Source of the DNA: Siphonodentalium dalli | Lineage: Eukaryota > Mollusca > Scaphopoda > Gadilida > Siphonodentaliidae | Length of the DNA stretch: 64,000 nt | Reading direction: 5' to 3' | Assembly: GCA_032622095.1 (NCBI GenBank) | Contig: CP136065.1 | Location: 98,647,343-98,711,342 of the forward strand | Notes under the pieces: generated by a model | The model's database searches: none | What the model saw: the letters and a program-made list of their open reading frames with translations, nothing else | Told to the model about the DNA's origin: nothing | In this document: positions 48,080-59,812 of the stretch, in pieces | Position numbering within the stretch: position 1 is the stretch's first letter | Layout: each line of letters starts with the position of its first letter | Position numbers and translations under genes: made by a program

Positions 48080-48532
48080 AGCCTGAATTTAGTGTGTCTG
48101 ACATTTGCAGAATGAGGTCCCCAGAGGGTGAATTTAGTTTTGCTACCCTGTACAGCAGGCTAGAATCACCAAATACACCCTCCAGGGATCTCATTCTGCT
48201 TAGGCCTCATCTTCTGGGAAGTATCTTGAGTGTCAAATAGAAATTTTGTTTTAGTTACTTTTTGACTTTTTCCATTCTGTTCAGTTTCTATATATGTCCC
48301 CTAATTTGCAAAAGATAAAATGCATAATTGAGGTGCTCAATGGTTGTGCATCACCAACTTCAACAGTAGAACTTCAATCTGTTTCTACATGTAGGTTTCC
48401 CATGGCAGTTGAGGCCTAATCAGACTGAGTGTGAATTCGGTGATGCTAGCCTGCTTTGCGGAATAGTGTCATTATATTCACCTTTTGGGAACCTCATTCT
48501 GCAAATGTCAGACACTAAATTCAGGCTTGGCT
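48080..48532. repeat. Inverted-repeat element with about 95-bp ends
   Basis: The left end (CAAGCCTGAATTTAGTGTGT, then CTGACATTTGCAGAATGAGG) is matched on the opposite strand by the right end finishing near 48532. A partial further copy of the right end is at 48955-49075. Non-coding. Confidence 0.75.
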
Positions 48533-48689
48533 GTTTCATATTATTTTCTTAACCACCACTTATCCAGGTGAAGAAAAATTGGGGGGTATATTCGTTTGAA
48601 TTGTCTTCTGTCTGTCAGGCAGTCCTTCTATCAATCTATCTGTTGGGATGTCTATCCATCTGTCTTTCAACAATTGTTTTCTTCTCCAT

Positions 48690-48940
48690 ATTAAAGACCG
48701 AATGTGTTTATATATATTGGTGTGCATGTTCCCTAGGTGACTCACAATCAGATTTGTTCAAATAAGATCATCAGATCAAATACACATGTAGGTGCAAAGC
48801 CAGGACCATAACTGTTTCCCTCCATAGTAATTCTTAAAACAATTTGTTCTCAAGAATCATTGGGCCTATATAGCTTATATTTGGTATGGAGGGGCCTTGG
48901 GTGACCGGGGTTCAGATTTGTTCAAATGGGGTCATTTTTA
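48690..48940 (+). repeat. Bivalve-type dispersed repeat, copy 2
   Basis: GACCGAATGTGTTTATATAT, GCCAGGACCATAACTGTTTC and CAGATTTGTTCAAATGGGGT match copy 1 in order and orientation. Confidence 0.75.
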
Positions 48941-49079
48941 GGAAAAGAGGCCCCCAGAGGGTGAGGTGAATTCAGTGATGCTAGCCCACCTTGCGGAATA
49001 GTGTCATTAAATTCGCCATTTGGGGACCTCATTCGGCAAAGGTCAGATACACTAAATACAGACTTGGCTGTTCCAAAAT

Positions 49080-49680
49080 TATTTTCTTAACCACCACTTA
49101 TCCAGGTGAAATCATACCCTGATTTTTCAAAGATAAATGGGGGGGTGTATATTGAATATTCGGGGGTATATTGATATTACTAGATAAATGGATCTCATAG
49201 ATGGGGATTCACATTTGTTCTAATAGGGGCAGAGATAAGAGATTTAACTCTCCTATACGCTGTTGGTACTGGTATAATAATATTGATTTCTAGGCAGCCT
49301 GGGTGAGAGCAATGTTTGAGTCAATGGGTAGTGAGTGTAGAGGGGTGGAGTTTTGACCCCCTACTTTAATCAAAATTTAAACAGTTGAAAATTTCATGCC
49401 TGATACAACATTAGTTGTAGATTAGATGTTCACACCAAAAATTTTCATGCCTGATACAACATTAGTTGTAGATTTTCCAATATTATTTTCTTAACCACCA
49501 CTTATCCAGATGAAATCATGCTCTTATTTTTCAAAGAAAATTTGGGGGGGGGGGTATATTGGATATTGGGGGTATATTGATATTACTAGATGAATGGATC
49601 TCATAGTTGGGGATTCACATTTGGAAATGGGGAGGGAGTGTAGAGGGGGTGGAGTTTTGACCCCCTACCTTGATCAAAAT
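49080..49680 (+). repeat. Tandem duplication, offset about 405 bp
   Basis: ATTATTTTCTTAACCACCAC and the following GGGGGTATATTGATATTACT block occur at 49080-49230 and again at 49482-49620, with a partial earlier copy at 48540. A second local repeat (TTTCATGCCTGATACAACAT) occurs three times between 49390 and 49720. Confidence 0.8.
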
Positions 49681-49884
49681 AAAAACAGTTCAAAATTTCA
49701 TGCCTGATACAACATTAGTTGTAGATTAGATTTTCACACCAAAAATCGGTTGGAACTGTTTTCATAGTTTGGTTTAATTTTCCAACATGTATGTTTTTAC
49801 ATCACCAGTCCATATATGTTCCTACTTCAGGTTAAACTGTTGGACAGAATTGGCCACAAATTTTAACTTTATGGGGGTGTCAGG

Positions 49885-50230
49885 TTGGAAATTTTCAAAT
49901 GGGGTCACCTGGTCAAATAGGGGCCAAGCGAAGGACAGTTTTCCTCTTAATATGCTTCCTTCACAAGGACCATCCGGTCTTCTATTTTACTGATATTTAG
50001 TATGCAGGGTTCTTTGGTGTATGGGATTCAAATTTATTCCGATGGGGCCACCAGGTTAAATAGGGTGGGACCAGGGACATAACTGTGTGTCTCTATAGTA
50101 ATACTAAAAATGTCTTCTCAAGAGAGGTTGGACTATTTAGCTTACATATAGTATGGAGGATCCTTAGTGTCTGAGATTCAGATTTGTTAACATGAGGGCA
50201 ACCTGTTAAGAAATGACGGGGCTATGGGGA
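49885..50230 (+). repeat. Bivalve-type dispersed repeat, copy 3
   Basis: CAAATGGGGTCACCTGGTCA, then GGGACATAACTGTGTG and CAGATTTGTTAACATGAGG follow the order seen in copies 1 and 2, more diverged. Confidence 0.65.
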
Positions 50231-50239
50231 CTAAATCAC

Positions 50240-51540
50240 TTTTGTGTCTACTAAAATCATTAAAATACAAAATTCATTAAAACATCTACATTGGAGACTG
50301 ATTAAACTGACATACATGTATGGTGTTTTGGGTCCATGGATAATTGGGCTTCAAACATGTCTAAATGGTTTTATAAAAAGGCGCTTGTGAGATTGGAAAT
50401 TTCCAACAATTTAGAAAGTTTGAGATGTCGGTTGTGAAATTCCAACCTAAGACTTGGGAGTCTGGAGCCCGGGAGGGAGGGGACTTGTTGAGCTGGAGGA
50501 GGGGGGGGGGTATCAGTAGTGTACAGTTGGTAAGGTAGATATTCACCGATCTACATGTACATGAAGCCTCTCTAGCCACATATCCTGTTTAGATCTACTT
50601 CTTTTAAAATGATTATGAAAAGTTCTGACTTCAGAGTCCCAGTCTGATCAGTCTTTGCAGTATGGTGAACGACCCCACATTCTTTGACTGTCTTGTTATG
50701 AGAGCTAGCAGTCCCGTGGCAAATTGCTGGAAATCGTTATTTGCCACTATTCGCCCGAAATTATAACCAAAATTATGAGCAAGGGACCAGTCAATGCATG
50801 GAATTTCTTGTTTTCATAGTGAAGTTAGACACCTGCGAATCATAATTATTTTGTTGAACCAAACCTTGAAAGCAAGCAGTTACACCCCACCCCCTCCCCA
50901 GATGTACATGTAGCTTCCATCCTTAGTTTAGAATATCATGGTACATGTACATGTACACGATCAATAAATCGTCCCAGTTGTCAATGTTTGAAACTTGCCA
51001 CATTCATATTTTCTTGAAAATAATGTGAGACATATGAATGGATATACCGGTACATGTACTAGTACTTATTAATGTTTCAAGTCTTTGTTGTGGACATATG
51101 TGTACATGCATGTTGTCTTGTGTGATCATTTAATAATTTACAACACTATTCCATATTCCAGCCCCACCCCCCCCCCCCATTGGTGCTTTTCGAAAGTATC
51201 AGACAGTCACATATTATTAAGTAAATCTGATAACGCTTGATAACTATGTACCGGTACTTCTGTAGTATGTCATCATCTGATGGGTTCAAAAAGCATTCTC
51301 GATAACAATGTTTGGTCATTTACTTTTATTTTATCTGTTTTATTTACTATCCTGTTCTCTCTCTCCCACATTCTCGCCATTCTGTCTATTTCACTCTTAC
51401 TCAGTTGTTTTACTTTATATCCATTTATACTGTTATGATTATTTTGTTTCTGTTTTATTTCAGTTTCACTCTTTTTTTACACAAATCCGGTCACGCCGTC
51501 CATATAATTTCATATTATTTATAGAGCACCGAGTACTATA
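50240..51540. other. Upstream region of the transposase gene, no gene recognised
   Basis: Contains C- and G-runs and repeated ACATGTACATGTAC motifs (50905-51065). The open frame 51308-51540 is very hydrophobic and pyrimidine-rich and is probably not coding. Confidence 0.45.
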
Positions 51541-51544
51541 CGTA

Positions 51545-51582
51545 ATGTCATCGCAATCAATTATGCTGCTTGTAAAAACTAG
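51545..51582 (+). CDS. P-like transposase gene, first coding exon
   Basis: ATG at 51545 opens MSSQSIMLLVKT plus two bases of an Arg codon, then a consensus donor GTGAGT at 51583. The next exon begins with G at 52074 after acceptor TTTCATTTCAG, completing Arg and continuing IKFRAMDDRPG in frame. The intron is 491 bases. If the first exon is untranslated, the protein starts at 52090 instead. Confidence 0.65.
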
Positions 51583-52073
51583 GTGAGTATAATTTATTCA
51601 TTGGGAGTAATTCTGACCATTTGATATGTTTCTACTAAGGAGACCTCTAGACAAACTTTTATATGGTTCCACCGGTTGCGGCGACTGAATAATAATATGT
51701 ACACACACAGAGTCCCACATACTTGTACAATTATAGGCCAGAACAGTTATCACGTTGTGAATCATTGTGTCAAATGCTATTATACCTCTGCTCACTCAGA
51801 TTGAACTTGTAGGTGTGGCTATCAAATGTCATGTGCCTACTTACATGCACTCATGGTAGATGCATTCCTCAATACCACCCAAAGAAAATATAAATGAGGC
51901 ATGGCACAAACTGTTATAAATACCCAATAATCATATGTATATAAATGTATTTCACTTAAATTCTCAATTAGTTTCAACGTGTACTAATATATTTCGTTAT
52001 TTACCATACCTGTCTCATGCCTCATAGTTATTTTTATTTTCAAATGCTTAGTTTCCCCTCTCTTTCATTTCAG

Positions 52074-54318
52074 GATAAAATTTCGAGCGATGGATGATAG
52101 ACCAGGCACATCACAGGGACATTCCCTTGAGTGTAAATTCTGTAAGATGAAATGTGATAATGTGCATAATCTGCAAAAACATGAGGACGCGTGTAGAAAG
52201 AGACAACCAGCAAAGAACACAAGCATAATGGAGTTCTTTCAAAAATGTAAGAAAACAAAATTGCAAATATTAATAGTTAATGAAGATGAGTTAACAATGA
52301 CATCTGCTGACCAACAAATAACAGCGATATCTGTTCCTGAACTGGAGGTGGTTAAAATCGACTCTCCATGTCCAGATGTTCTTGACACAACAAACTTTTG
52401 TAAAGGATTTCCATTCAAAACTGACGGGAACTTCTACAAGATGTATCCATTCCAAATTCATTCTGAATTCCTGCCTTTCAATGGAGTTATTTATTCAAGA
52501 AAATGCTTTGATAGAAAGTTTACGATTAATAATGACGACATTTGTTGTGACTGTGCAAATCTAAAATACAACACGAGACTGATTTCTATAACAGAAAGGT
52601 GCATGAAAACATCAGATGCCATAAAATATCTAAACCATACATATCTCAACCACCAACAGCTTGTGAATAAAATTAAAGAAAAGTCCGAACTCATCAAGCA
52701 AGAGAAACTGTTGCGAGTTAATGACTTTAACAAAATCGCCCACATGGAAGTAAAACTTGGCCTATACAAAAAGTTGACAACTCTGTTAGCAGAAAACGAC
52801 ATTCAGAGGGTGCGACAAATTATTGCCGTGTGTGTTCGTCAAAAGCGCAGTATCAGTTATATTTTATCACAGATGAACCAAGCCATCAAGGGACTGTATT
52901 CCCCAAAGGGATATACTGCGAAAGACTTTGACATAGCAGGAATAGTTTTGTTAGTGGGCGGACCACGACTACTTTATATGTTTCACCAGACATCTGGGCT
53001 TCCCAGCCTGTGCCACACATACCGGATACTCTCAAATGAGCATGAGTTACATTCAATCAAACTTATAGTGACATGTTATTCAGATATTTGTCCACAAATT
53101 CGTGAAAACATTGAAAAAGTCACTACAAACACTTCATCCAACAACTGCTGGTCATTAAAAGTTGATGAAGTTGCAGTTGAGAAGCGGCTTCGGTGGGACC
53201 CCATAACAAACGAAATTATTGGACTGTGTGTAAATCACGCGGACAGGGGGGAATGTGTCTTCAACAGTGAACATGTTGTTAAAACTCTTGAGGACAAGCT
53301 GGATTCTCAAAAGATACACATGGCAACCGACGGATGTGTTTTCGCCATGTCATGTATTGGAGAGCGCAACTTCCATGGAAAACCAGTGTTGGTACTCCCC
53401 ATCTGCAGTCACAAAACCCAACTTCAACAGAAAAGCATCTTTGATACCATTGTGGAAAGTTGGCAGTCAACTCATGGAAAGCTTCTCAATATTGGATCTG
53501 ATGGTGACACTGTGAGGAGGCAGGTATTGCATCAGTTTACAAATAAAATGCTTGATGCGTCAAAACCACTTCATCGGGAGCTCAAGGGCCTTAAGTATCT
53601 GGATCTCAGTGTCGGACCTATGGATGTAACTGTTAATTTCGATCTGGCCAAGAGGATCCGGAATCATCTAATTTCTGGTGGAATCACCATACTGGATATA
53701 AACCTGAACTCATTCAACAATCGGCCACTTTTGACGAAACTGTCCTACAGTCAACAACAAATAACATTGCTTCTTGACCCGAAGGATAAACAGAATGTCC
53801 CAGCTGCTGTCACGCTTCTGGAAATATTTGCAAAGCAGGAAACCTGGCAGCTACCGGTAAATGAAATTACTCCAGGCTTATCGGACATGATGCCTGCACT
53901 GAATGCATTGAAAGTTGTATGCGGTGGAATACTCTCACTGTTTGCTCGACCAAATATTTCTGTAGAAGATATGCTGATTGAGTGCGGTTCTATGGAACAT
54001 GTTTTATTGTATCTCTATCGGAATGACACAAAACTTATGCCAAATGTTCTATACAATGATCTTCAAGCAACTGTGAAAGATATGTACTTTACCTGTGCTA
54101 AATACAAAGTTGACTTTCCGAACAAACCTCTGCTGTTTTACCAACTTGGAAGCGACCATGTGGAACAGCTTTTATCATCGGTCCGTACCCAGACACACGA
54201 CAGAGCATGTGATGTTCTCCAACTGGAAAATCGATTGCACCGTGCATCGGCAATGGACTCTATTTATACCAAACATCCCGAGTGGAAGCAAAATCGAGTA
54301 GGATATCTGGTCCAGTGA
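52074..54318 (+). CDS. P-element/THAP9-like RNase H-fold transposase, main exon
   Basis: Counting from the ATG at 52090 there are 742 residues. A C2HC zinc finger (C15, C18, H31, C35) opens the protein; P elements and THAP9 have a THAP finger there. A Lys/Glu-rich helical region (about 175-250) may be a coiled coil. The nuclease core follows: KVDEVAVEKRLRWD (D359), LLNIGSDGD (D471), VNFDLAKRIRNHLI (the FDxxHxxKxxRN-like step, about 516-528) and GSDHVEQLLSSVR (E692), matching the order D-D-[insertion]-E known for P elements. Family assignment is by motif order, not by search. The frame ends at TGA 54316-54318, but the next frame continues the same protein, so one base has been gained or lost near here. 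Confidence 0.8.
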
Positions 54319-55010
54319 ATCACACTGCTCCAGTACACTGGACGGCAAATCTCAAGTGTGGAGATATCAAATTTGAAAGCATTTGGAAGACATGTCAAAC
54401 TGTAGCTCGGACAGCACTACCTTCAAAATTTGACGTTAAAATTGATGGAAACGATGTCACAATGCAAAAGCCTTTCGGTAAAGTAGTGGGAATCTCTCCA
54501 TTAGCTAACGGAGATGAAAGTGACCAGGATGCTGATTCTCTTGAAAACAACGAAGCATTGGTTGAATTTGAGGATGATATAAACGATGGAATGTGCACGC
54601 ATAGTCCAACTATCATCATGAATGATAAACCTGTGTTCAAATCCAGCATAGTCAAACTCATTTCAAATAACGTTGGGTGTAAGAAGTCAGGAGACAGATT
54701 ACGGAGAGTGCAGGGGATGTCAAAATTTCCTGGAGGCAGTGGCTCCGCTAAAAATTATGTTGGATTTGATGACACACAGTACATTACGGTCAAAGATGTT
54801 GTTGCGTGTATTGCCGAGTCTTCTGACAATAATGGATATGGCCTATGTTTGTTAATTTGCGTTGAAATCAAGGACAGCTGTAATAAAAAACAGAGCTTTC
54901 TCACAGTTGATCAACAAGGGACCCTCAGCGGTCGAGTCCTCAAACTGGAGTGCGATAATATAAATTACATCTGGCAGCAAGGACAGACTGGTACTACATT
55001 ACAAACATGA
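54282..55010 (+). CDS. P-like transposase, continuation after a frameshift
   Basis: This frame overlaps the main exon by 37 bases and is shifted by one base relative to it. It continues PVNHTAPVHWTANLKCGDIK, then an acidic linker (NGDESDQDADSLE, EFEDD) and a mixed region ending TTLQT at TGA 55008-55010. No slippery heptamer of the usual form was seen in the overlap, and no intron of plausible size fits, so a single-base indel or sequencing error is the simplest explanation. Codon use and composition match the main exon. Confidence 0.7.
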   Translation: MEAKSSRISGPVNHTAPVHWTANLKCGDIKFESIWKTCQTVARTALPSKFDVKIDGNDVTMQKPFGKVVGISPLANGDESDQDADSLENNEALVEFEDDINDGMCTHSPTIIMNDKPVFKSSIVKLISNNVGCKKSGDRLRRVQGMSKFPGGSGSAKNYVGFDDTQYITVKDVVACIAESSDNNGYGLCLLICVEIKDSCNKKQSFLTVDQQGTLSGRVLKLECDNINYIWQQGQTGTTLQT

Positions 55011-55619
55011 TTTCAAAACTGTTCGGTAGTATCGCCTGGTCTACATGTCGATGTGGAATCAGGTGGTTACCTTTGGTCAGATGCATACTTAAGTCAGTTA
55101 TTCCAACAACTTCCAAGGAAAGAGAAGTACCCATCGACACCTCTTATTCCACACAAGAACTCTGATGACTTGCCTGTATTCTACATTGAGAGGGATCAGT
55201 CAAGAGTTATAGAACCTGAGATTGCAGAAGCATCCTTTGTTTGCTCAGCATGTTCGAATACAATACCAAACAAAATTGGTAGAGTACATATCGGTGCGCA
55301 TACCACGAGAAATGAACTAGTGGATTATGTCTGTGGTTTTTGTGGAATGCATGGTTGCTCTGTGGGTTTGAAGCACACTTCCCACTTAACACATGTACCA
55401 GTTTCGAACGGTGTACAATTCATCAAGTTCAGTATGAAGCCTGCCGAGGTGTCAAAAAAACCAAGAGCTCCTTGCACCAACAGGCCATACACATGTCCAG
55501 CATGTGATGTCGTATACTGGACATATTTCCTTGAAATTCATTATCAGTTGAAACATCCGGGTTTCAGTTGTCCCGTGAAAGTTCTAGATACCGAGAACGA
55601 CAGAATGGTCAAACAATAA
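55011..55619 (+). CDS. P-like transposase, C-terminal zinc-binding part after an in-frame stop
   Basis: The frame of the preceding piece stays open past TGA 55008-55010 for a further 202 codons to TAA 55617-55619. It holds several Cys/His pairs: FVCSACSN, YVCGFCGMHGC and YTCPACDVVYWTYFLEIHYQ followed by LKH (C-x2-C-x11-H-x4-H). A long open frame with zinc motifs after the stop means the stop is recent, an error, or read through. The function of the zinc region is unknown; DNA or ubiquitin-pathway binding are both possible. Confidence 0.65.
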   Translation, partial: FQNCSVVSPGLHVDVESGGYLWSDAYLSQLFQQLPRKEKYPSTPLIPHKNSDDLPVFYIERDQSRVIEPEIAEASFVCSACSNTIPNKIGRVHIGAHTTRNELVDYVCGFCGMHGCSVGLKHTSHLTHVPVSNGVQFIKFSMKPAEVSKKPRAPCTNRPYTCPACDVVYWTYFLEIHYQLKHPGFSCPVKVLDTENDRMVKQ

Positions 55620-55653
55620 CCACCAGTGATGGTTATTGTTTGACCATTCTGTC
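55599..55653. repeat. Perfect 24-bp hairpin over the transposase stop codon
   Basis: 55599-55622 and 55630-55653 are exact reverse complements with a 7-base loop (CCAGTGA). The left arm contains the last six sense codons and the TAA stop. A third imperfect copy of the right arm follows at 55665-55689. It could be the element's subterminal repeat or a transcript-end hairpin. Confidence 0.95.
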
Positions 55654-55689
55654 TTTGTCGGAGTGACGGTTAGTGTTTGACCATTCGGC

Positions 55690-58600
55690 ATCAGAATATT
55701 TTAAATTCTTAAAGACTGAATCTCCACTATATCAACTCATGATCAACATTGTCTACTTTGTAGGCCTGGCTTAATTGTGTTTGGTTTTCCACAAAATTAT
55801 ATCCAATTTGATCTGTTGCATTGCATGCACCGTCCTTATCATAATTCAGTAATAGATTGGGCCAGTACACCTAGTTGTAGTATAACTTATACAGATCATT
55901 TAGATAACTTTGGAACCATAATGCCAATTTTAATAATATTACATATACCTAGTAAATCCATTGTGGCTCACAGCATGACTGCTTTTGACTAACCGTATCA
56001 GTAAAGGCAAATCGAATGTATGGACCTAAATGTTATCAAATATTCAAGAACTTTTGAGTTTTAGTGGAGCTTCAGTTGCTATGGTTTTTAAATATTGGTA
56101 TTTTCATTTGTGCACTAGAGTCTGAAGTATAGTCTCAGTCAGATTTTATTCTTGATTTTACTTTTAGTTTTAACTTTGAAGACATTGAAGAATGTCATTT
56201 CTCAATGCATATGAATGCATCACATTATTTCAGTTCATCTATTTGTAAGTGATAACAGTATACCATTAGTATTTTAGTTTAGTCTTGTTGAGCAGCAAAG
56301 CTCCAAGATGAAGTTCGGAAATTTAATGAGAATAGCGTCACCTTCAGTTGGGATTGTCTGATCAGTAAACAGTAACAGTCATTCATCATAACCAATTCAG
56401 TTTTATTTGGATAATTGTTGCAAATTAACATTACTTGCAATCATTCAAGATGGGAAATAACCAGAAGGAATGAATGTGATTACATTCCAGAACAAGACAG
56501 TATTTCAGATATTAGAAATTTATGAGATACCCTTTTCAATTCCATGTTATGCAACAATCAGGTTAATGATATATAGTCACCATTGAATATTCACCATGTA
56601 GTATCCAATTTGTGATACATTTTTTTTTATCACTTTTATTCAGGTAATATATTAATTTTGTTACTAAATATTTCTTCCGTTGATCATAAGCTTCCTGAAA
56701 GCTATTATGGTGGTTCACTGTGAATTGGGCCGGGATCCTGTGAAATCCAAAATGTTGCTAAATCTGAGGCTAAAGAGTCACTATAACAGCCTATATAGCC
56801 CTATACCAAGAAACATGGTACTAACATGCTTACAAACAACATTACATGGTCAGTACTTGTAAATTGTTTGAAAAAACCCATTTTGGAAACAATTTACAAG
56901 CACAATTTTTTTCCGCCTCTCGACCACCCACCTACCGCGGCCCTATATACGGATTTTTTTTGCAGACTCCCCCCTGTGTTTCCTATAAATAACACACTCA
57001 ACTAAAACTCTGCAGTGATAAAATCGTTCCGGACGCCAAAATCGCTACTACTTGATACTGGTGCGGTCAAGGTCACGTGAAACAATATTTTTTCAAAAGT
57101 TAGAAGACATCCTCTTAAAATGCATAACTAACCTTCTCTCAATAAACATGCCACACTCATGGTGTCAGAAAACACTGGTACTGTATTCTAAGAAATTTAT
57201 CCCCCCACAGCGATTGAATAAGAATAGGAAAATATGGATGGAGTCACTCGTCGCTAATGGTGAAAATGTTTTAAACTCCGTTAATTTGGCATCCGGAACG
57301 ATATTATCACTGCAGATTTGCAGTTAAGTATGTTATGTATAGAAAACAGACGACGTGGACTATTCCCCCTCGATGACCACTATTTTGGCATAGTCAACTC
57401 CAAGCCATTCATTATCTATATAATATGTTACAACTATCGTCAATCATAATTTATAACTATAAATATATGCCTTGATAATTTGTTCATAAACTGCCCATTT
57501 ATAATACTGATGTAATGTACAACAATTGCTTCTGTTATCACATATATACCGAAGCTGACATGGGTATCGACCCTGTATCCCAGCGTAAAAACACCATCGG
57601 CGAGATGTACGAAGCTTACTCACGCGTGTATCCACGGCATATATTCAAGCAATTTGCATTGATATTAACAGTTGCCAAGTCGATGTACTGTTGGGTCAAA
57701 TTTAATGACAATTGCGAAAATAGACGCTCTTTTCATTGGATATTGCACATTAATTTTAACTTTCGCAGTTTAGATTTTTGGTATAGTTACACGGACCTTA
57801 TATACAGTCAATTAAAAACCGTCTTCTAATCAGACGCACACGGCGCACATGCGTATATGACGATTGTGTTAACAACTGATACGGTCGCCCGATCAGACAA
57901 AAACGCGGCATGAGTATACACCGGCAATGCCTGTTCGTTACAAAAGAACACATGAGATTTGCGTGTGTATATCCCCTGAGTACACAATGTGTATATCCCC
58001 TGGATACACAATGTGTATAATACACAATATGTGTACAACTCGCCGCAAGTTTCCCAAAACAAATAACAAATGCAGTATACTAGGCAGAAGTCGGATAACC
58101 ACAATCCACTGCTGATTAACGGTACCAATTATCTATAGTATACATTGGCATCAAAACAAATGAATCTTGTATACCGGATCCTCTACATGACCCTTATGAA
58201 TTTGGTAAGCGTGAATTATATGGTGAAATCTCTTAAAGATCCACTATCCGATTTGAGACCAATATTAATCAAACTTTCCTGAGGTCATTTTCAGCTTACC
58301 AGGGAAAACAAACAAGCAAAATACTTTGCAATCATAATCATTTGTATGGCATAGACATCACTTACATCTACATTCACTAGTTTACGTCCAAAATGAGTAC
58401 AACGTGACATAATTTGTAACGCTCTATATATTGTCCACTGTTTCCGGGAAACGAAAGCATGGACGGTCTTCATCAGAGATGATCAATGGATTTTATTCTA
58501 GGCTGACAAACGTTCAAAACTAGTTAAAGCTCTCCATTTTGTAAGTCGATATCTGACCATCAGAACCTCGTATTAATTGACTCATTGGTTCCATCTGGTT

Positions 58601-59065
58601 CATTGTTTTCAGGTATATAACACTTACAAACGGTAGTGTCAGCTTAGACAGTGGGTCTCTAATGTCGTGCAAGATACATGTAAAAGTACAAATACATCAC
58701 GCTGAGGGGCGACTTGAACTTTACAAAATGAGATAAAAATTCACGTGACAATATATGCATACACTGAGGGTTGACAACAATTCACAAACGATAGAAAGCA
58801 ACTTTCATGGCATTGTACAGACCAGGATCAAATCCTTTATAAAATATTCCAATAATACACAGGGAGGATCAAGCATGAGAACGGAACATAGCAACACAGT
58901 TTAAATGACAACACTGATAGCGTAGTGGACATAAATTGAAATTGCAGTTCATTAAGAAACGACATTATAGAAATAAAACGGGATAGCTACACTCACATTG
59001 AAGATAAAACAAACTAAAAATAGATAGAGAACATCATTCGAGCAATTGTAAATGATACATTCTGT
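55690..59065. other. No gene recognised; possible introns of the PAN-like gene
   Basis: AT-rich sequence. If the PAN-like gene extends downstream (minus strand), its next exon should begin in phase 1 somewhere here, but I could not identify it. A short tandem repeat GTGTATATCCCCTG lies near 57963-58010. Confidence 0.45.
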
Positions 59066-59073
59066 TTACATAC

Positions 59074-59380
59074 TTTGTCTCTCCAAATATCTCGAATGTT
59101 CTTCAAAGATGAGGTTACTGCAGTTAGTAGAGGCGCTTTCACTGCTCATGTCACATATGTATGGTCTGCTGGTCCCGGTAATGGAGACGGAGTTGCATTC
59201 TCCTCTACACTCCTTCGTGCATTCCAATGTCGATCGAACCTCTATCGATGTGAATGATGTGTAGTCGAATCGGTACTTTCTGGCACAACCAACGATGGGT
59301 TTGAATGACATCGAATCAATCTGGCCATTGCATACAACGATGCAGCACATGCCAACCACCATGGAAACATTAGCTCCCAT
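59074..59380 (-). CDS. PAN/apple-like secreted protein, first coding exon
   Basis: ATG at 59380 opens MGANVSMVVGMCCIVVCNG, a short secretory leader, then QIDSMSFKPIVGC, TLECTKECRGECNSVSI and PYICDMSSE. The cysteine spacing (TLECTKEC, then C, then ICDM) is that of a PAN/apple-type module, found in secreted and lectin-like proteins. A consensus donor GTATGT follows at 59073, ending the exon in phase 1. An acceptor CTTCATTTGTAG lies upstream, so the exon starts at 59427 with 47 bases of 5' UTR. Later exons were not found. Confidence 0.7.
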
Positions 59381-59427
59381 TTGCCCTGGCTTGGCTAAGA
59401 ATGCTTGTAGATGGGTCTGGTGGCGAG

Positions 59428-59439
59428 CTACAAATGAAG
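59428..59439 (-). other. Splice acceptor of the PAN-like exon
   Basis: CTTCATTTGTAG on the minus strand, preceded by a pyrimidine-rich stretch, 47 bases before the start codon. It implies an untranslated upstream exon. Confidence 0.55.
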
Positions 59440-59665
59440 TGAGGTTACACATATATGTTACCTACCTATACATTCCAGTGTGTACTGAATAATTATTACT
59501 CAACGTATGTGTTTCATACATTATACTGTTGATCGCCTTTCATTCAGTTTTCTACTCGTAAAATGCGACAGTGGTGATATCGAGCTGGATACAAATTAGA
59601 ATTTATAATTTTGCTAGTGGATTAAAACAAATTGAAAATGGAATCGGATGACAAGTATGACCCAC

Positions 59666-59812
59666 CTGTATAACATCAGTTTCCAATAAGCAGTTGTTTC
59701 CCGTGCTTTCGTGGGACACCGGGACATTCCAGGTCGAGAGCGGCGACAAATCACGATGTCTCACGGAAACAAGGACGACAGATGTTTTGTTATCCACCAT
59801 GGGAATGTACAC
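59666..59812 (-). CDS. Possible symmetric exon, unknown product
   Basis: 49 codons reading VYIPMVDNKTSVVLVSV to LLETDVIQ lie between an acceptor GTTGAGCAG and a donor CAG/GTGGGT. The exon ends in phase 0, which does not join to the PAN exon frame, so if real it belongs to another transcript. No domain recognised. Confidence 0.25.

Noticed and set aside
51308-51540. Hydrophobic frame upstream of the transposase first exon
   Set aside because: Pyrimidine-rich low-complexity sequence; the ATG at 51545 fits the splice model better.
54282-54318. Programmed -1 ribosomal frameshift between the two transposase frames
   Set aside because: No heptamer of the X-XXY-YYZ form was seen in the overlap and no downstream pseudoknot was evident; an indel is simpler.
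57515-57829. 104-residue plus-strand frame with a GIDPVSQRKNTIGEM stretch
   Set aside because: Looks protein-like for a short stretch but has no known domain and no partner exons.
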